From the NCBI GenBank assembly GCA_030813035.1, contig JAUSTV010000014.1: DNA of 64,000 nt, one strand, 5' to 3'. Both the position numbers and the translations under genes were made by a program. How positions within the stretch are numbered: position 1 is the first letter of the stretch; each line of letters starts with the position of its first letter. Shown here piece by piece: positions 58,475 to 64,000 of the stretch. Source of the stretch: Bacillus_BA fengqiuensis. GTDB taxonomy: Bacteria; Bacillota; Bacilli; Bacillales; Bacillaceae_H. The notes under the pieces were generated by a model. It ran no database searches and was not told the origin of the DNA. It was given only the letters and a program-made list of their open reading frames with translations.

Positions 58475-59464
58475 ATGGAAAAACAAAACGTGAAACATTT
58501 GAGAAAGCAAGTTTCCCCTTATGAAAAATCCGATACAAAGGATAGTGTAAGACAGCTCATAAACACGATTGTTCCTTTTATATTATTATGGGTCCTTGCT
58601 TATCAAAGCTTGTCAATCTCTTATTTACTTACGTTCGCTTTGAGCGTTGTGGCAGCTGGATTTTTAACACGAATCTTCATCATTTTTCATGATTGCTGCC
58701 ACCATTCTTTCTTTAAAAATCGCCTTGCCAATAAAATAATCGGAACAATGACGGGTGTTTTAACGATGTTTCCATATAGCCAATGGCAGCATAGCCATTC
58801 CGTCCATCATGCAACGAGCGGCAATTTAGATAAACGGGGGACAGGCGATCTATGGATGCTTACGGTCGATGAATATGTGGCAGCTTCGTTTTGGGTTCGC
58901 TTATCGTACCGTTTATATCGAAATCCGCTCGTTATGTTCGGTTTAGGTCCAATCTACGTTTTCCTTATTACGAATCGATTCAACCGAAAAGGGGCAAGGT
59001 GGAAAGAACGAATCAATACGTATATTACGAATGTTTCCATTTTCGCTTTGGTTGGGTTGCTTTGCTGGGCAATCGGATGGGAAGCGTTTCTTTTAGTGCA
59101 CGGTCCGATCTTTTTCATTGCAGGGGTTGTCGGCATTTGGCTTTTTTATGTGCAGCACACATTTGAAGACTCTTATTTCGAAGAAGATAAGACATGGGAA
59201 TACGTGAAAGCAGCTGTCGAAGGAAGTTCTTATTATAAGCTTCCAAAATTTTTACAATGGCTGACAGGAAACATCGGTTTTCACCATGTTCACCATTTAA
59301 GCCCGAGAGTGCCTAATTATAAATTGGAAGCGGTACACAACAATACTCTTCCTTTACAACATGTCCCGACCATCACTCTCGCTACAAGCTTGAGTTCACT
59401 AAAATTTCGTCTATGGGACGAACAAAACAAAAAATTTGTCACATTTAAAGATATTAAGGCTTGA
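58475..59464 (+). CDS. des: Membrane fatty acid desaturase
   Basis: 329 aa di-iron enzyme that puts a double bond into acyl chains of membrane lipids after cooling. Three histidine boxes: HDCCHH (72-77), HSHSVHH (106-112) and HHVHH (about 272-276). Four or so membrane helices. GGAAGGG precedes ATG. Followed by desK and desR exactly as in B. subtilis; expression should rise when membrane fluidity drops. Confidence 0.94.
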   Translation: MEKQNVKHLRKQVSPYEKSDTKDSVRQLINTIVPFILLWVLAYQSLSISYLLTFALSVVAAGFLTRIFIIFHDCCHHSFFKNRLANKIIGTMTGVLTMFPYSQWQHSHSVHHATSGNLDKRGTGDLWMLTVDEYVAASFWVRLSYRLYRNPLVMFGLGPIYVFLITNRFNRKGARWKERINTYITNVSIFALVGLLCWAIGWEAFLLVHGPIFFIAGVVGIWLFYVQHTFEDSYFEEDKTWEYVKAAVEGSSYYKLPKFLQWLTGNIGFHHVHHLSPRVPNYKLEAVHNNTLPLQHVPTITLATSLSSLKFRLWDEQNKKFVTFKDIKA

Positions 59465-59560
59465 TGTTAACAAATGTTTTGGCACCACTCAGTCCGTTGC
59501 TCTACAATTTGCTCGATTTCCTTTTGGAATCAAGCAAGATAATCCATAAAGTGAAACGAA

Positions 59561-59595
59561 GTTCAGTCGGGGGTTTCTTTGATCCTCGACTGAAC
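59561..59595. repeat. Inverted repeat between des and desK
   Basis: GTTCAGTCG / CGACTGAAC with a 17-nt loop. No T-run follows. Could be a weak terminator of des or a small repeat; the rest of the 280-bp gap has only the ribosome-site region of desK. Confidence 0.45.
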
Positions 59596-59746
59596 GTCTT
59601 CTAGGGCTACATGGCTCCGACCATCGTTTTGCGTACATGAATGAAGCGTACAATGGTAAAATGAAGGAGAGAGTAAAGAATTCATGGCTTTGTGGTGAAA
59701 CATCAGGATACATTAAATATGGAAAATCGAAAAAGAGGATTCATTC

Positions 59747-60868
59747 ATGCTTAAAAGATTGATGACATTTCAAGGAAATACCGGGATTTCTCCTTATATT
59801 TGGACCATTCTTTGCATTTTACCGTTTTATTTTATTTTCCAATCGGCTTCAACGATTAAAATTATTGTCGGATCGTTATTGACAGTCTTATTTTTCATCT
59901 TATACCGAATTGCTTTTATTTCGAAAGGATGGCCCGTTTATTTATGGACCTTTCTGCTCATTGGCATTTCAATTACATCGACAAACCTTTTCAGCTATGT
60001 ATATTTTGCTTTTTTTCTCGCTCACTTTATAGGCAATATACAAGATCGAATCGCGTTCATGACCTTATATTTTGTGCATTTAATCAGCACGTCTGTATCT
60101 ATCAATTACAGCATCGTTCTTCAACAGCCGCTGTTTTTGAAACAATTGCCATTTGTTATTATCATTTGGATTAGTGTCATTCTTCTTCCGTTCAGCATTC
60201 GCAATCGGAAAGAACGGGGACAGCTTGAGGAAAAGCTGGAAGATGCCAATAAGCGGATTGCTGAATTGGTCAAGCTGGAGGAGCGCCAGCGGATTGCCCG
60301 TGATCTTCATGATACATTGGGTCAAAAGCTCTCCCTCATTGGTTTAAAGAGCGATTTAGCACGAAAATTGATTACGAAAGACCCCGAGCAGGCGCGAAAC
60401 GAATTGAAAGACGTTCAGCAAACGGCAAGAACGGCGTTGAACGAGGTGAGAAAAATGGTTTCATCCATGCGAGGTATTAGATTAAAAGACGAAATTGTTC
60501 GCGTCAAACAAATTTTGAAAGCCGCTGAAATTGATTTTGTGAGCAATCAGGAGTTCACATTGACAAATGTTTCCCTTCTAACAGAGAACATTTTAAGCAT
60601 GTGTTTGAAAGAAGCGGTGAACAATGTTGTGAAACATAGCGGGGCTTCGACCTGTACGATTTCTGTCGAGCAATCTTCGCAGGAAACGGTCCTTATCGTT
60701 CGGGATGACGGTTCTTTTTGCGGGTTAGAAGACTGCTTCGCAAGAGGAAGCGGATTGAATGGAATGAAGGAACGCCTGGAGTTTGTGAATGGAAGCCTGG
60801 ATATTATAACGGAAGATGGAACCACTTTAATCATCAAAGTGCCGAATGACGTGAAGCAGACAGATTAG
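59747..60868 (+). CDS. desK: Membrane-fluidity sensor histidine kinase DesK
   Basis: 373 aa. N-terminal 150 residues: four to five membrane helices that sense bilayer thickness. Phospho-acceptor His188 lies in QRIARDLHDTLGQKLS, the same number as in B. subtilis DesK. HisKA_3-type dimerisation helices follow, then an HATPase domain (CLKEAVNNVVKHSGA and GSGLNGMKERLEF). At low temperature it phosphorylates DesR; when fluid it acts as phosphatase. Overlaps no neighbour; 11 bp before desR. Confidence 0.94.
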   Translation: MLKRLMTFQGNTGISPYIWTILCILPFYFIFQSASTIKIIVGSLLTVLFFILYRIAFISKGWPVYLWTFLLIGISITSTNLFSYVYFAFFLAHFIGNIQDRIAFMTLYFVHLISTSVSINYSIVLQQPLFLKQLPFVIIIWISVILLPFSIRNRKERGQLEEKLEDANKRIAELVKLEERQRIARDLHDTLGQKLSLIGLKSDLARKLITKDPEQARNELKDVQQTARTALNEVRKMVSSMRGIRLKDEIVRVKQILKAAEIDFVSNQEFTLTNVSLLTENILSMCLKEAVNNVVKHSGASTCTISVEQSSQETVLIVRDDGSFCGLEDCFARGSGLNGMKERLEFVNGSLDIITEDGTTLIIKVPNDVKQTD

Positions 60869-60879
60869 GAGGGAAGAAA

Positions 60880-61479
60880 ATGATTACAATCGTCATCGCT
60901 GAAGACCAGCGGATGCTGTTGGGAGCCTTAGGTTCCTTAGTCAATTTGGAAGAAGATATGGAAGTCGTCGGAAAGGCGAGCAACGGAGAAGAAGCGGTCG
61001 CCCTTGTGCAGCAACTGAAACCGGATATTTGCATCATGGATATTGAAATGCCGGGTAAAAGCGGGCTTGAGGCAGCGGAAGAGTTAAAGGGACTCGATTG
61101 TAAAGTCATTATTTTAACGACGTTTGCCCGCACAGGTTATTTTCAAAGGGCGTTAAAAGCCGGTGTAAAAGGATATTTATTAAAAGACAGCCCGAGTGAA
61201 GAATTGGCAAGCTCGATTCGCAGCGTGATGGCAGGCAGACGGATGTATGCTCCTGAACTGATGGATGATGTATATAGCGAGGAGAACCCTCTTACTGAAC
61301 GGGAGAAAGAAGTGTTGGAGCTCGTCGCCGATGGAAAAAACACAAAAGAAATCGCCGACCAGCTCAGCATTAAAACAGGTACGGTCCGCAACTACATTTC
61401 GGCCATATTAGACAAATTGGAAGTAAAAAACCGAATAGAAGCCATTACCCAATCGAAAGAAAAAGGCTGGTTTAAGTAA
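60880..61479 (+). CDS. desR: Response regulator DesR
   Basis: 199 aa NarL/LuxR-type regulator. Receiver domain with acidic pocket (AEDQ) and phosphorylation site Asp54 (CIMDIEMPG), as in B. subtilis; C-terminal HTH (LTEREKEVLELVADGKNTKEIADQLSIKTGTVRNYISAIL). GGAGGG precedes ATG. Activates des by binding the repeats at 58371-58403. Confidence 0.95.
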   Translation: MITIVIAEDQRMLLGALGSLVNLEEDMEVVGKASNGEEAVALVQQLKPDICIMDIEMPGKSGLEAAEELKGLDCKVIILTTFARTGYFQRALKAGVKGYLLKDSPSEELASSIRSVMAGRRMYAPELMDDVYSEENPLTEREKEVLELVADGKNTKEIADQLSIKTGTVRNYISAILDKLEVKNRIEAITQSKEKGWFK

Positions 61480-61506
61480 GGCTTTATGGCTGATAGGAAG
61501 TCCCGA

Positions 61507-61548
61507 AGAAAAAGGTTTTATCGAACAATCGATAAAACCTTTTTCTTT
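61507..61548 (+). terminator. Terminator of desKR
   Basis: GAAAAAGGTTTTATCGA / TCGATAAAACCTTTTTC, 17-bp perfect arms, loop of 4. Confidence 0.92.
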
Positions 61549-61626
61549 ATGGCCAGGCCGTTTCATTTTGTTTTTCATTGTTTTTCTCTTATAATGTTGA
61601 CAAACATACAACGAGGAGAGTTTAGG

Positions 61627-61980
61627 ATGAACGAACAATGGAGTGTATGTAAAACAAAAGGAGATTGTGAGCCGTGGCTGTTTTTGGATGGCTGGCAGGA
61701 GGAAATAACAGAGCGTTTGTCTTTTCCTGATCGGGATGAAGCGCTTCGAACATATGCCCAATGGATAGAAGAATATAAAAAAAGTTTTGAATCGGTCAAA
61801 GAAACGAATTTATCCCTTTTCAGTTTTTGGAATGAAGGGGAGATGCACTATTGCGAAGCGTGTGATGATGATCTTCAATTATTTTATGGCATTGTGTTCA
61901 TGAAAGGTGATGAGGTGTATCCTTTGTCAGAAGATGAACAGGCAGCCCAGTACTTTTTAACCCATTTAAACGGCAGATGA
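61627..61980 (+). CDS. DUF1033 family protein
   Basis: 117 aa cytosolic protein. Family pattern: KGDCEPWLFLDGWQEEITER near the start, SLFSFWNEGEMHYCEACDDDLQLFYGIV in the middle with a CEAC motif. Function unknown. ACGAGGAGAG precedes ATG 61627. Own terminator downstream. Confidence 0.78.
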   Translation: MNEQWSVCKTKGDCEPWLFLDGWQEEITERLSFPDRDEALRTYAQWIEEYKKSFESVKETNLSLFSFWNEGEMHYCEACDDDLQLFYGIVFMKGDEVYPLSEDEQAAQYFLTHLNGR

Positions 61981-61996
61981 TTTATTTATAAAAATA

Positions 61997-62026
61997 AAAA
62001 CACTACCCTAAGACGGTAGTGTTTTT
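61997..62026. terminator. Bidirectional terminator (DUF1033 gene / sspH)
   Basis: AAAACACTACC / GGTAGTGTTTT with T-runs on both strands, between convergent genes. Confidence 0.88.
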
Positions 62027-62060
62027 ATTAAGAGTTATTTTTAGTGAACTGCTCCGGAAA

Positions 62061-62240
62061 TTAATGTTCTTCTAAACTATGTACAGGAACTTCTTGTTGA
62101 ACTTCTGGTTGTTCGAGATGGTAAATATTTGCTGTTCCATCCTGCTCGTTCACACCTTTAATGTAGACTTGGGCTCCATTGCAAGTTACATGTGCCATTA
62201 CTGGAGAAGCAGCAATTTCTTTTGCGCGTTGTACATCCAT
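62061..62240 (-). CDS. sspH: Small acid-soluble spore protein H
   Basis: 59 aa H-type SASP, packed in the spore core. Family sequence MDVQRAKEIAASPVMAHVTC and EVPVHSLEEH at the end. GGAGG upstream favours the third ATG of a GTG-ATG-ATG-ATG run, which gives the length of B. subtilis SspH. Expected to be transcribed in the forespore (sigma G). Confidence 0.9.
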   Translation of the reverse strand: MDVQRAKEIAASPVMAHVTCNGAQVYIKGVNEQDGTANIYHLEQPEVQQEVPVHSLEEH

Positions 62241-62249
62241 CATCATCAC

Positions 62250-62536
62250 CTCCTTTTAATTTGCAACATGTATTATTGTTTCCTTCAAATTATTTAAATA
62301 TTCCTCCGATAAGCACCTAACCATCTAATAGAAGCAACTCAGTTGTTCCAGTATAGGGCACGATTCTTTAATAAGGAATCGTCTTTTTTATTGAAGAAAA
62401 GGGGTAGATTAGTTCAATAAAGTTGTTTCATAAAAAGGTAATATGTGGTAATATTATCAAGAACGTTTGTTCTGTGGTGCGGTTGAATATGATTATTTAA
62501 CTACTACCCAAAATATTTTAAAAAAGAGGTGTTTTT
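62250..62536. other. Divergent intergenic region with one terminator
   Basis: ACGATTC-tttaataa-GGAATCGT followed by CTTTTTT lies at 62360-62391; it has no gene to serve and may be the residue of a lost one. The rest holds start regions of sspH and the VOC gene. Confidence 0.5.
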
Positions 62537-62968
62537 ATGATTTTAGGTATTAACCCGTATTTAGTTTTGGATGGTAATGGACAAGAAGCAGTTAAATTTT
62601 ATGAAAATGCATTGGATGCAAAAGTTGAAATCGTTCAAACTTTTGGAGAAATGCCTGAAAATCCAGAATTCTCTATTCCTGTTGATGCAAAAGACCGTGT
62701 TTTACATGCACATTTAAAAGTCGGTAATACTGATCTTATGATTTCTGATACATTCCCAGGTCAACCACACCAAATCGGATCACAAGTGACCGTAGCCATC
62801 AGGCTAAACGATGTAGAAAAATCAAAAGAAGTATTCGAAAAATTACAAGAAGGTGGTCAAGTAGTAATGCCACTTCAAGAAACTTTCTGGAGCCCATCAT
62901 ATGGACAAGTAACAGACAAATTTGGCGTAGAGTGGCAAATTTCAACACTCGTTGCTGATAATAGTTGA
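62537..62968 (+). CDS. VOC superfamily protein (PhnB/YjdN-like)
   Basis: 143 aa, two beta-alpha-beta-beta-beta units of the glyoxalase/bleomycin-resistance fold. Begins LGINPYLVLDGNGQEAVKFYENAL; HAHLKVGNTDLMISDTFPG and SPSYGQVTDKFGVEWQIS are the PhnB-like blocks. AAAAGAGGTG precedes ATG. Enzymatic role unknown. Confidence 0.82.
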   Translation: MILGINPYLVLDGNGQEAVKFYENALDAKVEIVQTFGEMPENPEFSIPVDAKDRVLHAHLKVGNTDLMISDTFPGQPHQIGSQVTVAIRLNDVEKSKEVFEKLQEGGQVVMPLQETFWSPSYGQVTDKFGVEWQISTLVADNS

Positions 62969-62981
62969 TTTTCTTTTTAGA

Positions 62982-63016
62982 GAGCACCATATTACTCAAA
63001 GTAAAATGGTGCTTTT
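62982..63016 (+). terminator. Terminator of the VOC gene
   Basis: GCACCAT / ATGGTGC followed by TTTT. Confidence 0.8.
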
Positions 63017-63140
63017 ATGTATGTAATAAATAGCTAGATCATCATTCTTCGTCAAATAAACAGGGATAGTTCAAGAACTAAGAACGAAAATGGAACTTTA
63101 TAGTGAAGCTATCGTCTTATTTATAAAGGGGGTATAGTTT

Positions 63141-63331
63141 ATGCTAAAAAAGCACCATATTTTTTTATAACACTATTAATTGGAGTAATTGCTTTAGTTG
63201 GTTGCAGCAATTCCGTTTCAGATGATAATCATACAGAAAAACCTAATGGAAATGAAATAGTTAATGAAGCTGCTGAAGCAGAAGTACAACCGATAACTGT
63301 GGAGGAACGTACTAGGGGAGGTGTCAGTTGA
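63141..63331 (+). pseudogene. Lipoprotein gene, frameshifted and truncated
   Basis: ATG 63141 with AAGGGGG upstream reads MLKKHHIFL and stops at TAA after a run of seven Ts. In the shifted frame the signal continues (TLLIGVIALVGCS, lipobox with Cys), then NSVSDDNHTEKPNGNEIVNE and a stop at 63331. A slip in the T-run broke the gene; the short end suggests that the mature part is also lost. Confidence 0.65.
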
Positions 63332-63373
63332 AGATCAGATTGCATAAAACTGTCCTTTTTTATACAGTAGCCA

Positions 63374-63485
63374 GGCTTCTTAAGAAGCCAAAAACGTTGA
63401 TTCATAAACGATGTATAAAACGTGCATAAACGATAAAAACGGCCATTGCGAAACCTCTTGGTTGACACTATGTTTCACAATGGCC
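63374..63485. repeat. Palindrome and inverted repeat in a non-coding gap
   Basis: A 16-bp palindrome GGCTTCTTAAGAAGCC (63374-63389) and a hairpin GGCCATTG/CAATGGCC (63441-63448 with 63478-63485) extended by GAAAC/GTTTC. On the minus strand the second is followed by GTTTTT. No gene is served; probably a remnant of a mobile element or terminator. Confidence 0.4.
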
Positions 63486-63595
63486 AACTACTTGTAAGAG
63501 TTATTATGTAAACCAAATCTGTATAGGATATACATCCTTGTAAAATGATATGATGGTTTTATAGAAAGTATAATTTTGAGGGGATTATCCGTGAT

Positions 63596-64000
63596 ATGAC
63601 AATGAAGGATCAATTGAACAAAATTATTAAGGAGAAAATTGCTCCACTAATGAAACAGGAAGGCTTTAAAAAATCTGCAAATAATTTTTATCATGAACTG
63701 CCTGAATTAGGTTGGTGCATGCAACTAGAGTTAAATAGATGGAATACCGTAGAGGAAGTGGAATTTAGGTTAAATACAGGTATATATATCCCAAAGGTTT
63801 ATGAATTGATTGACAGAAAACCTTCCCCTAAATTTCCTAAAGAAATTGACAGTATTGCCAGAAGAACAGTTGCAGAGCTAAAGGGAATTAAAACAGATTT
63901 TTGGTACCGATTAGATCGTCATAAAAATATAGACTCTCTAATACAGCAAGTACAGACAGATATAGAAGACGTTGCTTTGCCACATTTCAAGCAATACTAT
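63596..64000 (+). CDS. DUF4304 domain protein, cut by the window end
   Basis: At least 135 residues, open to the last base. Begins MTMKDQLNKIIKEKIAPLMK; then QEGFKKSANNFYHELPELGW, LNRWNTVEEVEFRLNTGIYIP matching the DUF4304 pattern. Function unknown; some members neighbour polymorphic toxins, but nothing here supports that. GAGGGG lies about 12 nt before the first ATG; the Met two codons later is an alternative start. Confidence 0.72.
   Translation, partial: MTMKDQLNKIIKEKIAPLMKQEGFKKSANNFYHELPELGWCMQLELNRWNTVEEVEFRLNTGIYIPKVYELIDRKPSPKFPKEIDSIARRTVAELKGIKTDFWYRLDRHKNIDSLIQQVQTDIEDVALPHFKQYY

Overview
The window looks like the chromosome of a spore-forming, facultatively anaerobic member of the Bacillaceae. 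Evidence: an H-type small acid-soluble spore protein, a CotS-like kinase, Bacillus-type RBSs with frequent TTG/GTG starts, a T-box leader, type B RNase P RNA, Des/DesK/DesR cold sensing and many Bacillus 'y' genes (yabR, ykoP/ykoQ, yndGHJ, yjdF). I cannot name the species.

Layout. 1-1.03 kb: a dense RNA array (end of tRNA-Leu, a structured RNA, tRNA-His, RNase P RNA, tRNA-Ser, tRNA-Gln, a short 4.5S-like SRP RNA), followed by a tyrosine recombinase and a decapitated S-layer gene; it reads like the right edge of a mobile RNA array. 2.3-9.3 kb: glutaminase, small and degraded genes, a CotS-like kinase/glycosyltransferase pair and sporulation-style small proteins. 9.4-14.5 kb: pflBA with an Fnr-like operator, then a T-box-controlled BrnQ. 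14.8-19.9 kb: YeiH exporter with divergent LysR regulator, M29 aminopeptidase, glycosyltransferase, ferritin-like protein.

20.2-29.2 kb: one [NiFe]-hydrogenase operon, hypABFCDE, a cytochrome b5-like heme protein, small and large subunits and the maturation endopeptidase. The small subunit has no Tat signal and no membrane subunit is present, so a cytosolic uptake-type enzyme (group 2-like) is likely. Together with pfl it fits a fermentative or microaerobic lifestyle.

31.9-37.9 kb: a thiazole/oxazole-modified peptide cluster of the heterocycloanthracin/sonorensin type: a precursor with 16 core cysteines, an attenuator-like terminator, a ThiF-like maturation protein, an E1-YcaO fusion ending in a Pro-rich motif, and a double-domain SagB-type dehydrogenase. 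No exporter or immunity gene is visible beside it.

38-51 kb: accessory and eroded ground: truncated acetyltransferase and chemoreceptor-like genes, an intact TnpB element with a probable guide-RNA region, a MITE-like insertion, remnants of glycosyltransferase and phosphatase genes, and a dispersed repeat found three times. 51.6-64 kb: yndGHJ operon, GNAT, an intact SLH protein (with two broken relatives elsewhere in the window), LysM protein, des-desK-desR, DUF1033, sspH, a VOC protein, a frameshifted lipoprotein and a DUF4304 gene cut by the window end.
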